Position numbers and translations under genes: made by a program. Source: Brevibacillus brevis (GTDB lineage: Bacteria; Bacillota; Bacilli; Brevibacillales; Brevibacillaceae). From it: a stretch of DNA of 64,000 nt. Below the pieces are notes generated by a model. That model did no database searches. It saw nothing but the letters and a program-made list of their open reading frames with translations, and was not told where the DNA came from. Within the stretch, counting starts at the first letter, position 1. Each line of letters begins with the position of its first letter. This document shows positions 18,960-26,724 of this stretch, in pieces. The stretch covers positions 282,501 to 346,500 of the forward strand of contig NZ_CP134050.1 in the NCBI RefSeq assembly GCF_031583145.1. The letters are read 5' to 3'.

Positions 18960-18999
18960 TCCTCCTTGCAACCTCCGGAAAGAGTTTTTTTACTGCTTT

Positions 19000-19013
19000 T
19001 TGTGTATACACAA
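19000..19013 (+). promoter_or_regulatory. TGTATACA operator (site 3)
   Basis: TTGTGTATACACAA is a perfect 14-bp palindrome and the best copy of the GntR-type site. It lies 49 bases before the monooxygenase ATG. A clear -35 element at the right distance is not seen, so it may act within the transcript or on an unrecognised promoter. Confidence 0.7.
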
Positions 19014-19061
19014 CACATAACACGGGATACAAAAATAATTACCCTGAAGGAAGGCGTCGAC

Positions 19062-20522
19062 ATGAGAACTGGACAACAGTATATTGATTCGCTAAAGGAT
19101 AATCGCTGTATTTATATCGATGGTGAACGTGTGCAGGATGTAACGAATCATCCCGCATTTACCGGGATTATCAATACGGTGGCAAGACTTTACGACATTT
19201 CTTCAGATGAGAAAAGCAACATGGCATATGTAACGGAAGACGGCACGATCGCCAATAAAATTTACATGATTCCGAGAAGCCGCGAAGATCTGAAAGAACG
19301 AAGAGAGGCAATCAGTAAGTGGGCAGAAGCCACATGCGGTTTTGTAGGCCGCAGTCCCGATCACGTTGCGGCTTTTCTGGCCAGCTTTGCTGGAGCATCC
19401 CACGTATTTGAACGAGGTGGCCAACGTTTTAAGGACAATGTTGTCAACTTCTATAAGCAAGTAAGAGACAACGACCTTTACGTGTCCTATGTCATCATTC
19501 CGCCGCAGGTCGATCGCAGCAAGGCCGCACATGAACTGGATGAAAAATACGTGGCCATGGCCGTATATGAAGAACGCGAAGATGGCATTGTCATTCGCGG
19601 GTCGCAAATGCTGGGAACCGGTTCTGCCGTAAGCGATTATTTGTTCTGCAGCGTTATCTCGCCGCTTCGCCCCGGAGACGAAGATTACGCCATTTCTTTT
19701 GCGGTACCGATGAGCGCACCTGGGCTGAAATTATATGCACGCCCGAGCTATGCGCAAAACAAACCAAGCACTTTCGATTATCCGCTGTCGACCCAGTTTG
19801 ATGAAAGCGATTCGTTTGTCGTATTTGACGATGTCTTCATTCCTTGGGAGCACGTATTCATCTACAAAAACATCGATATCGTTCGCGCGCAATTCCACGA
19901 GACACCGGCTCATGCGCTCGGTAATAATCAGGCACAAATCCGCTTTGCCACGAAACTGAAATTTGTGATCGGGGTTGCACGGAAAATTGCGGAAATGAAC
20001 GGGACTGACAAATTCCCGCAAGTGCAGGAAAAGTTAGGGGAGCTCGCGTCCATTGCATCAAGTGTGGAAGGGATGATGCTCGCATCTGAATATCAATGTC
20101 TGCATGACGAAAATGGGGTAGTTCGCCCGAATCCTCGGTTCCTTTACGGCATTGTCGGTATGCAGGATACGATCTATTCCGGTGTCATCAAAATTTTGCG
20201 CGAATTAGCGGGAGGCGGAGTGCTGCAAGGACCGTCCACTTACAAAGAACTGATCAATCCTGAAACAGCCGCAGACATCAAGAAATACATCCGCGGTGGG
20301 AACGGTGATTCCACGCAAAAAATTCAATTGTTCAAATTGGCCTGGGATATTGTTGGTTCTGAATTCGGCGGACGCCATCAACAGTACGAAATGTTCTACA
20401 ACGGGGCGCCTTTCGTAGTGAAAGGATACTCATTCCGAAACTACGGTTACCACGAAGCAGTCGATCTCGTGAATCGTTTTCTGGATTCGTACCAGCTGCC
20501 GCAACCATCCAGCACTCGCTAA
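19062..20522 (+). CDS. HpaB-family FADH2-dependent monooxygenase
   Basis: Large oxygenase component of the 4-hydroxyphenylacetate 3-hydroxylase family, 486 residues. It uses reduced flavin and oxygen to hydroxylate or open an aromatic or heteroaromatic ring. Typical features are the N-terminal RTGQQYIDSLKDNRCIYIDG, the middle-domain VFDDVFIPWEHVF segment, and C-terminal FGGRHQQYEMFYNG. ATG at 19062 has GAAGGAAGG nine bases upstream; a longer frame back to 18966 would include the operator and is rejected. Downstream genes for an amidase, DUF2848, a cupin and a symporter follow closely. Family members also act on phenols and pyrrole-2-carboxylate, so the substrate cannot be read from sequence. 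Confidence 0.85.
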   Translation: MRTGQQYIDSLKDNRCIYIDGERVQDVTNHPAFTGIINTVARLYDISSDEKSNMAYVTEDGTIANKIYMIPRSREDLKERREAISKWAEATCGFVGRSPDHVAAFLASFAGASHVFERGGQRFKDNVVNFYKQVRDNDLYVSYVIIPPQVDRSKAAHELDEKYVAMAVYEEREDGIVIRGSQMLGTGSAVSDYLFCSVISPLRPGDEDYAISFAVPMSAPGLKLYARPSYAQNKPSTFDYPLSTQFDESDSFVVFDDVFIPWEHVFIYKNIDIVRAQFHETPAHALGNNQAQIRFATKLKFVIGVARKIAEMNGTDKFPQVQEKLGELASIASSVEGMMLASEYQCLHDENGVVRPNPRFLYGIVGMQDTIYSGVIKILRELAGGGVLQGPSTYKELINPETAADIKKYIRGGNGDSTQKIQLFKLAWDIVGSEFGGRHQQYEMFYNGAPFVVKGYSFRNYGYHEAVDLVNRFLDSYQLPQPSSTR

Positions 20523-20591
20523 TCAAAGTTTCCTTATCTTCATGAGCAACCATAGGACCAATGTGAAAATGGGAAGAGGAAGTGAACCGCT

Positions 20592-21365
20592 ATGAAAGTT
20601 GCATCCGTTCAAATTGAAATAAAAGACGATGAGTCGAAAGCCCAGCGCATCCGTAGAGTCGAGTCAATGCTTGACGAGCTTGAGGGATACGATCTGCTTG
20701 TTTTGCCGGAAATCTGGGCAACAGGCTACTTTTCCTTCGAACGGTATCAGGAGGAATCGGAACCGATTGACGGGTATTTTTCTCAGACGTTTTCCGCAAA
20801 AGCGAGGTCGTTGGGATCGTACCTTTTTGCCGGAAGCTTTGTTGAGAAAGACGGCGACCACCTTTATAACACAAGCGTGATGTTTGACCCGCAAGGCCAT
20901 CGGATCGCAACATACCGCAAAATTCATTTGTTCCGTTATGGCTCGGACGAAGGGAAACTCTTGACCCGCGGGGACGAGGTTACGGTGGTTGATACAACAT
21001 TCGGAAAAGTAGGGTTGGCTACCTGTTACGACTTGCGATTTCCCGAACTCTTCCGCAAGCAGGTTGATCTTGGAGCCGAGCTGCTTCTGGTGACATCCGC
21101 TTGGCCGCATCGACGTCTGGCGCACTGGAACCTGTTCAATCAGGTCAGGGCTTTGGAAAACCAGTGCTTTTTGATCTCCAGTAACTGTGCCGGTACCAAC
21201 AAAGGCAATTTCTTAGGAGGCCACAGCCAGGTAGTCGACCCATGGGGTACTGTGATCGCCTCGGGGGGAGAACAGGAGACGATTGTGAAAACGGAAATCG
21301 ATCTGAAGCAAATCGAACACATCAGAGAGACTTTCCCGCAGTTGAAGCACCGGGTATTGACGTAA
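20592..21365 (+). CDS. Carbon-nitrogen hydrolase (omega-amidase-like nitrilase family)
   Basis: Cytosolic amidase of 257 residues with the complete nitrilase triad: Glu40 in LVLPEIWATG, Lys110 in YRKIHLF and Cys145 in LATCYDLRFPEL. The CYDLRFPELFR segment is like omega-amidases (Nit2/YafV), which release ammonia from dicarboxylate monoamides. The ATG follows GGGAAGAGGAAG. In this cluster it could remove nitrogen as ammonia after ring opening. That step is inferred from context. Confidence 0.85.
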   Translation: MKVASVQIEIKDDESKAQRIRRVESMLDELEGYDLLVLPEIWATGYFSFERYQEESEPIDGYFSQTFSAKARSLGSYLFAGSFVEKDGDHLYNTSVMFDPQGHRIATYRKIHLFRYGSDEGKLLTRGDEVTVVDTTFGKVGLATCYDLRFPELFRKQVDLGAELLLVTSAWPHRRLAHWNLFNQVRALENQCFLISSNCAGTNKGNFLGGHSQVVDPWGTVIASGGEQETIVKTEIDLKQIEHIRETFPQLKHRVLT

Positions 21366-21393
21366 ATCTTCAGGAAGGGGAGAAACATATCCA

Positions 21394-22068
21394 ATGAAAA
21401 TTCATAGCAACGGAATCGAGCTGCAATGGGAACCGGCCAGATTGATTATTGCCGGTTATACCGGAAAAGACCAAAAGGCTGTTCAGCAGCATATCGACGA
21501 ACTAAAAGAACTGGGGATTCCGGCACCGCCGCGGATTCCGATGATTTACGACCTCTCTCCGGAACTTATGCAGGTGACCGAGGAAATTACTGTCGTTCAC
21601 AACCATAGCAGCGGCGAAGCCGAGGCTGTGCTGCTGGATGTGAATGGAAAATGGTACCTGGGGCTCGGCAGTGATCATACGGATCGGGTGTTGGAAGCGA
21701 CCTCGATTCAAAAATCGAAACAAGTCTGCTTAAAGCCGATTTCTTCCCAAGTGTGGCCGTTAGATCAGGTCAGGGATTACTGGGATGAAATCGAGATGGA
21801 GAGCTGGGTCATCAAGGATGGGGTTCGGCATGAGTATCAGAAGGGGAAATTAGGCAGTTTCCTGAACCCGGACGAGCTGCTCCATATTTTGCGTGAACGC
21901 GACTATGAGAGCAAGGGAATGGCCGTATTCTGTGGGACTTTGCCGCTGCATAACGGAACATTCCACTACGGGGGAACCTTCGTCGCCGAGCTTCGCGACC
22001 CGAAAAATGGCAACAAGATTCAATTGAAATACGATATGAAGCTGTTAAAAGACGCTGAGGAGGCATAA
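21394..22068 (+). CDS. DUF2848 family protein
   Basis: A 224-residue soluble protein that I recognise as DUF2848 from its overall pattern: N-terminal GYTGKDQKAVQQHIDELKELG, then PPRIPMIYDLSPELM, LGLGSDHTDR, and late FCGTLPLHNGTFHYGG. The family resembles fumarylacetoacetate-hydrolase-like folds and is found beside catabolic genes, but its reaction is not established as far as I know. AGGAAGGGG precedes the ATG. The gene sits 28 bases after the amidase and 4 bases before the cupin, so these are one operon. Confidence 0.7.
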   Translation: MKIHSNGIELQWEPARLIIAGYTGKDQKAVQQHIDELKELGIPAPPRIPMIYDLSPELMQVTEEITVVHNHSSGEAEAVLLDVNGKWYLGLGSDHTDRVLEATSIQKSKQVCLKPISSQVWPLDQVRDYWDEIEMESWVIKDGVRHEYQKGKLGSFLNPDELLHILRERDYESKGMAVFCGTLPLHNGTFHYGGTFVAELRDPKNGNKIQLKYDMKLLKDAEEA

Positions 22069-22072
22069 CAGG

Positions 22073-22417
22073 ATGGCAAAACCAGAGCTGGAATTTACCG
22101 ATTATCGCAAGTTTGAAGCCACACCATTTAGCAGTGTGAAGGGACTTTCTGAGAGAATCATTGCAGCCGATCCCGAAAAGAATGTAGCTACGCGTATCCT
22201 GCAATTCGAACCAGGTACGGATACTTCCCCGAATGGCATTCAGATTCATGATTTTTGGGAGGAGCTGTACATTATTGAAGGATCCATTATTGATTTGCAG
22301 CTAAATGAAGAGTTTACACAAGGAATGGTGGCGTGCCGTCCGCCAGGTATGAAGCATGGACCATGGAAATCCCCAAATGGCTGCAAAATCTTTGAAGTAC
22401 GTTATTACGGAAAATAG
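22073..22417 (+). CDS. Small cupin-domain protein
   Basis: A 114-residue single-domain cupin. The first cupin motif is represented by IHDFWEELYIIEG and the second by GMVACRPPGMKHGPWKSPNG, giving candidate metal ligands His, Glu and His. It could be a ring-cleavage or isomerising enzyme of the pathway, or a small-molecule binding protein. GAGGAGGCATAACAGG provides the ribosome site and overlaps the previous stop, so the gene is translationally close to DUF2848. Confidence 0.75.
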   Translation: MAKPELEFTDYRKFEATPFSSVKGLSERIIAADPEKNVATRILQFEPGTDTSPNGIQIHDFWEELYIIEGSIIDLQLNEEFTQGMVACRPPGMKHGPWKSPNGCKIFEVRYYGK

Positions 22418-22562
22418 AGTATCGACAGGCAAGAATCCCGCCCATCCGGAAATCACACGCTCAACAAGCAGCCTATTTCCTGATGGGCGGTACTTCTATT
22501 ACGGAGCCAACCCTGATGGAATCGTTCATAAAAAAACGGTGCGCGGCCTAAGGAGGTATTTT

Positions 22563-23873
22563 ATGAAAAACCAAGGACAACCAGCTGTAAAGTCCAAAAA
22601 AGTGCTGTTCGCTACCTTGATTGGAAGCACGATCGAGTTTTACGATTTCTTTCTTTATGGAACAGTTGCTTCACTCGTATTTAACAAGTTGTTTTTTCCA
22701 AGCGATAACCCTCTTGTGAGCTTGTTGCTTGCCTATGCCTCTTTCGGCGTTACCTTTTTCGTTCGTCCTTTAGGCGGTCTCATATTTAGCCACATGGGTG
22801 ATAAATTCGGCAGGAAAAATACGCTTGTCATCTCTCTGGTCTTAATGGGAATCTCAACTGTATGTATTGGGATCTTGCCGACGTATGGTACCATTGGAGT
22901 TTTGGCACCGATTCTGCTGGTAACACTGCGTCTCGTTCAAGGTGTTGCGCTGGGTGGAGAGTGGGGAGGGGCGGTTCTGCTGGCGGTTGAATCTGCGCCG
23001 AAAGAAAGGCGTGGCTTTTTTGGAAGTTTCCCGGCTATGGGAATCCCCCTCGGTATGCTGCTTGGAACATTCTCTATTTCGCTAATGAGTTTGCTGCCCG
23101 AACAGCAGTTTTTATTGTGGGGCTGGAGAATTCCTTTCTTGCTTAGCGCACTTTTAGTAGTAGTGGGTCTGTGGATCAGGATGGGGCTTGGGGAAACCGA
23201 GGCTTTCCATGAGGAAAAAGAAAAAGGGAATGTCGTGAAAATCCCCCTGTTTGTTGTGCTTCGCCATCACTGGAAAGCCGTTCTGATCTCATTAGGAGCC
23301 AAATGTGTAGAGGTAGGACCGTTCTATTTATTCACTACATTTTTTATCGGCTATGCTACCAATATCGGCTTTACCAGAACGACAACGCTAAATGTCATCA
23401 CCGTTGCTACCCTCGTTACGACAATCTGCATTCCGTTAATGGGAATCCTGTCTGACAAAATTGGTCGAAAGCGAGTTTTTCTGTTAGGGGCATCCGCTCT
23501 TGCTGTCTTTTCTTTCCCGTATTTTTACCTGCTCTCGTTACAGTCCGTTTTTTGGTTGTATGTCGTTTCGATCATTGCCCTCGGAATTTTTTGGTCCTCG
23601 ATTGCAAGCATTATTGGCACGATGTTCTCTGAAATGTTTCATACGAATGTGGGGTACACAGGCATAACTCTCGGCTATCAAACTGGTTCCGCTCTATTTG
23701 GAGGAACAGCACCGATTGTCGCAACCTTTTTGCTAAGTACTTACCATAATTCCTGGGTTCCACTTGCTGTCTTTACGTGCCTTCTCAGCGTAGCCTCTTT
23801 TCTCTCGGTTTCGCTTTTGCGCAGCGCAAATGAGCAGAAGCACCTGGAGAATTCTGCAAGCCAGAATCATTGA
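22563..23873 (+). CDS. MHS-family metabolite:proton symporter
   Basis: Major-facilitator importer of organic acids, 436 residues and 12 predicted membrane helices. The GSTIEFYDFFLYGT first helix, the RPLGGLIFSHMGDKFGRK loop and RLVQGVALGGEWGGA are typical of the ShiA/ProP/PcaT group. TAAGGAGG lies seven bases before the ATG, and an in-frame extension to 22356 overlaps the cupin gene and is rejected. As the last gene of the monooxygenase operon it probably imports the pathway substrate. Confidence 0.85.
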   Translation: MKNQGQPAVKSKKVLFATLIGSTIEFYDFFLYGTVASLVFNKLFFPSDNPLVSLLLAYASFGVTFFVRPLGGLIFSHMGDKFGRKNTLVISLVLMGISTVCIGILPTYGTIGVLAPILLVTLRLVQGVALGGEWGGAVLLAVESAPKERRGFFGSFPAMGIPLGMLLGTFSISLMSLLPEQQFLLWGWRIPFLLSALLVVVGLWIRMGLGETEAFHEEKEKGNVVKIPLFVVLRHHWKAVLISLGAKCVEVGPFYLFTTFFIGYATNIGFTRTTTLNVITVATLVTTICIPLMGILSDKIGRKRVFLLGASALAVFSFPYFYLLSLQSVFWLYVVSIIALGIFWSSIASIIGTMFSEMFHTNVGYTGITLGYQTGSALFGGTAPIVATFLLSTYHNSWVPLAVFTCLLSVASFLSVSLLRSANEQKHLENSASQNH

Positions 23874-23918
23874 TGGAAACAGACATGAAATAGGGTATTT
23901 CGAGCAAAACGATCGGCA

Positions 23919-23930
23919 ATGTATACACAA
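23919..23930 (+). promoter_or_regulatory. TGTATACA operator (site 4)
   Basis: ATGTATACACAA contains the TGTATACA core (23920-23927) and lies about 45 bases before the FAD-synthetase gene. It matches sites 1-3 in core and flanks, extending the GntR regulon to the last two genes of the island. Confidence 0.65.
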
Positions 23931-23973
23931 TACCGTATTCAAATTAGGCAGCTGAAGGGGAGCGTGTTGCAGC

Positions 23974-24789
23974 ATGGAAATGGAATACATCACACACTCA
24001 CCGGATGTGTCGTTACCCATGGATGAGCAGCATGTCATGGCAGTAGGTTTCTTTGACGGTGTTCACCTAGGGCACCAATCATTACTTCAACAGGCGAAAG
24101 CCATTGCAAAAAAAGAGGGGCTCAAGTTTACGGTGATGACCTTTGACCCGCATCCCCATGAGATCATTAAACAGGAGACCGATCGGAGATATATTACTCC
24201 GCTTGATTCAAAACTGCAGAGAATCTCTGCGTTTGGCGCCGACAAAATTTTTGTCATAACATTCAACAGCTCCTTTGCTTCCATTCCTGCCGATACATTT
24301 ATCAGGAAATACATGATTGGTCTTCACGCCAAACATGTGGTTGTTGGCTTTGACTTCACCTTTGGCCATAAGGCTCAGGGGGATGTTGAATACTTGCGGC
24401 AATTCAGCAAAGATCATTCATTTGAAGTAACCGTTATGGCGAAAATGACACAATGCAATCAAAAAATTAGTTCCACACTCATACGCAATCTGATCAGAGT
24501 CGGTGATGTTCATCTGATCCCGCATTACTTGGGGAAGCATTATGAAATTCGTGGGGCCTTCGTAGAATCTTCGAGTCAGTCGTTCCGAATCGATCCCAAA
24601 TACGTGATGCCGAAACCCGGTCTCTATCAAGTGGAGATCCAAACGTGCGGGACAACAACCAAAGGACTTCTTTACTGCGGTGACGAGTCCTGCATGGTAA
24701 GCAGCCGTTCGATAGTTCCGCAAACAGGCGAGGACATCACGGTAAAATTCCTGCAACGCTCCGCTTCGAAGATGCCTGTAACGAGATAG
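23974..24789 (+). CDS. FAD synthetase (RibF-like) with a degenerate riboflavin-kinase domain
   Basis: A 271-residue protein. The N-terminal FMN adenylyltransferase domain has the nucleotidyl-transferase motifs GFFDGVHLGH (28-37), TFDPHP and the late ISSTLIRNLI. In normal RibF a riboflavin-kinase domain with a GRxLGxPTAN motif follows. Here the region after RGAFVESSSQ lacks that motif and the protein ends about 40 residues early. It therefore probably converts FMN to FAD only. Its place in an operon with an FADH2-dependent monooxygenase suggests dedicated cofactor supply. The housekeeping ribF should be elsewhere in the genome. Confidence 0.75.
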   Translation: MEMEYITHSPDVSLPMDEQHVMAVGFFDGVHLGHQSLLQQAKAIAKKEGLKFTVMTFDPHPHEIIKQETDRRYITPLDSKLQRISAFGADKIFVITFNSSFASIPADTFIRKYMIGLHAKHVVVGFDFTFGHKAQGDVEYLRQFSKDHSFEVTVMAKMTQCNQKISSTLIRNLIRVGDVHLIPHYLGKHYEIRGAFVESSSQSFRIDPKYVMPKPGLYQVEIQTCGTTTKGLLYCGDESCMVSSRSIVPQTGEDITVKFLQRSASKMPVTR

Positions 24790-24834
24790 GTTTTGCAACC
24801 GTTCGTAAATTCCTATTGAAGGAGAATGACTACA

Positions 24835-26577
24835 ATGAAAACGTTCCCTTTATTTTTTGTAGTAGTTTTGCTTTTGAGTTCGGTATGGACAGGGAATGCA
24901 CTGGCGAATCAAAAATCGAATCAAACGGCGGAATTGATCTTCATAAATGGAAGCGTTTACACGGTTGATAAAGACAGAAGCAGGGCTGAAGCGGTTGCGG
25001 TTAAGGATGGCAAGATTCTCTACGTCGGTGATGACAAGGGAGCTGCGGCTTTCAAAGGGACCGACACCCGAGTGATTGATCTGCAGGGGAAAATGCTTAT
25101 GCCCGGATTTATCGACAGCCATGCCCATGCATACCTCATGGCGGAAAGCCTCTTTTGGCTCGATATTACCAACTATTCCACTTTGGCGGAATACCAACAG
25201 GCCATCAAGGATTACGTAAAGGAGCATCCCGATCGTAAGCAGTTGCGTGGCGTAGGCTGGAAACGAGATCTAATCGAAGCCAGCGGGCTCACTCCAAAAG
25301 AATGGCTCGACCGAGTCGTCCCCGATATTCCTGCTGTCTTTATCTCGAGCAGCCATCACGATTTATGGGTCAACTCAAAGGCTCTTGAGAATGCAGGGAT
25401 AGACAAGAACACCCCTGATCCCCAAGGAGGTATGATTGAACGCGATCCGAAAACAGGAGAGCCGACAGGGATATTGCAGGAATTTTCCGCCCATAATCTT
25501 GTGATAAACGCTCTTCCCCAGCCTGACTTTACCGTAGAGGAATATAAAGAGACGCTGTTAGCATGGCAGGAATTTGCCGCGAAAAATGGAGTTACCTCGG
25601 TATTCGTGCCCATTCACTACCCAACCGAAAATCTGCTGAAAGCATTTGCAGATATGGACAAGGAAGGGAAATTGACCTTACGATACGATTTGGGCTTATG
25701 GGCGGATGAGACGAAAGGGACAGCGCAGATTGGGAGATTCAAAGAATTGCGTGACAAATATCAAGGAAAGCTGTACAAGGTCGATTCGATAAAAATATTT
25801 GCTGACGGTGTCGGCGACAATCAGCTGGTGTGGGATCAAGACGTCCTGGAGAAGACCGTGGCTGCTTTGGATAAAGAGGGTTTCCGCGTTTATGTCCATG
25901 CGATTGGAATTCAGGGATTTTACCCCAGCAGCAATGTTTTAGACGCCTTTGCATATGCGGCAAAGGTAAATGGAAAAAGAGATTCCCGGCATGTGATTAC
26001 CCATATCGACTGGGTTCGGGAAAATGATGTTGCCAGATTTAAGGACTTGGGAGTGATACCTGTTCCTCAGCCTGCTTGGTTCGGCAATGACTGGTACACG
26101 GATGTAAAAGGAGAAGAGCTGAAGAATCTTAATCGGATGAATAGCTATTTTGAAGCCCGTATACCCGTTGCTTCATCAAGTGACTTCCCTTCAACATCCC
26201 AATTTCTAAGCGACTTCCGGCCCTTTACAGGCATTGAAGTAGGGATAACCAGACTGGATCGGGACAAGACCACTGAAGCCGATCTACATAAAGCAGTATG
26301 GCCTCAGGAAAAAGCTTCTCTCGAAGATATGATTGCCAGCTATACAATCAACGGCGCTCATTTGATTTTCGCAGAGGATGAAAGAGGCTCCATAGAGGTA
26401 GGCAAAAAAGCGGACTTGGTCGTTTTCGATAAAAATCTTTTCGAGATTCCCGTAACGGCAATTAATGAATCAAAGGTTTTGTTGACTTTGTTCGAGGGGA
26501 AGGAAGTATTCCGCGATCCCGCGTTTGTTTACACAAGCAAATCAGGGCTTCCCGTACACGTCTCGACAGTACCATAA
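24835..26577 (+). CDS. Secreted amidohydrolase (Amidohydro_3, formamide-deformylase-like)
   Basis: A 580-residue metal hydrolase of the same family as the gene at 14044, but with an N-terminal signal peptide (hydrophobic core FVVVLLLSSVW, likely cut after GNALA), so it acts outside the membrane. The body has GFIDSHAHAYL, the KALENAGI loop, VHAIGIQGFYPSS, SSSDFPS and GSIEVGKKADLVVFD. ATG at 24835 is ten bases after GGAG; the ATG at 24826 is too near the ribosome site. It follows the FAD-synthetase gene by about 45 bases and may share its transcript. It could pre-process an extracellular amide or formamide before uptake. Confidence 0.82.
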   Translation: MKTFPLFFVVVLLLSSVWTGNALANQKSNQTAELIFINGSVYTVDKDRSRAEAVAVKDGKILYVGDDKGAAAFKGTDTRVIDLQGKMLMPGFIDSHAHAYLMAESLFWLDITNYSTLAEYQQAIKDYVKEHPDRKQLRGVGWKRDLIEASGLTPKEWLDRVVPDIPAVFISSSHHDLWVNSKALENAGIDKNTPDPQGGMIERDPKTGEPTGILQEFSAHNLVINALPQPDFTVEEYKETLLAWQEFAAKNGVTSVFVPIHYPTENLLKAFADMDKEGKLTLRYDLGLWADETKGTAQIGRFKELRDKYQGKLYKVDSIKIFADGVGDNQLVWDQDVLEKTVAALDKEGFRVYVHAIGIQGFYPSSNVLDAFAYAAKVNGKRDSRHVITHIDWVRENDVARFKDLGVIPVPQPAWFGNDWYTDVKGEELKNLNRMNSYFEARIPVASSSDFPSTSQFLSDFRPFTGIEVGITRLDRDKTTEADLHKAVWPQEKASLEDMIASYTINGAHLIFAEDERGSIEVGKKADLVVFDKNLFEIPVTAINESKVLLTLFEGKEVFRDPAFVYTSKSGLPVHVSTVP

Positions 26578-26724
26578 ACGAATGAAAGAACGTGGCATAA
26601 GAGGCAGCACTCTGGGGTGTTTGTTGTTTACGTAGTCCTTGACAGGAATGAGGAGCGCCGCAGGGAACGCTTCCCCGCGACGCAAGAGGACAATGTCCTG
26701 CTTCTTTTTCGACGATTCTTCCAT

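Noticed and set aside
23974..24789. Reading the RibF-like gene as the housekeeping ribF
   Set aside because: The riboflavin-kinase motif is missing and the gene lies in a catabolic operon with an island-specific operator, not beside truB/rpsO.
26542..26724. Minus-strand frame of 60 codons between the exporter stop and the secreted amidohydrolase
   Set aside because: Its ATG touches the exporter stop, but it has no good ribosome site, overlaps the end of the opposite gene and has no recognisable pattern.
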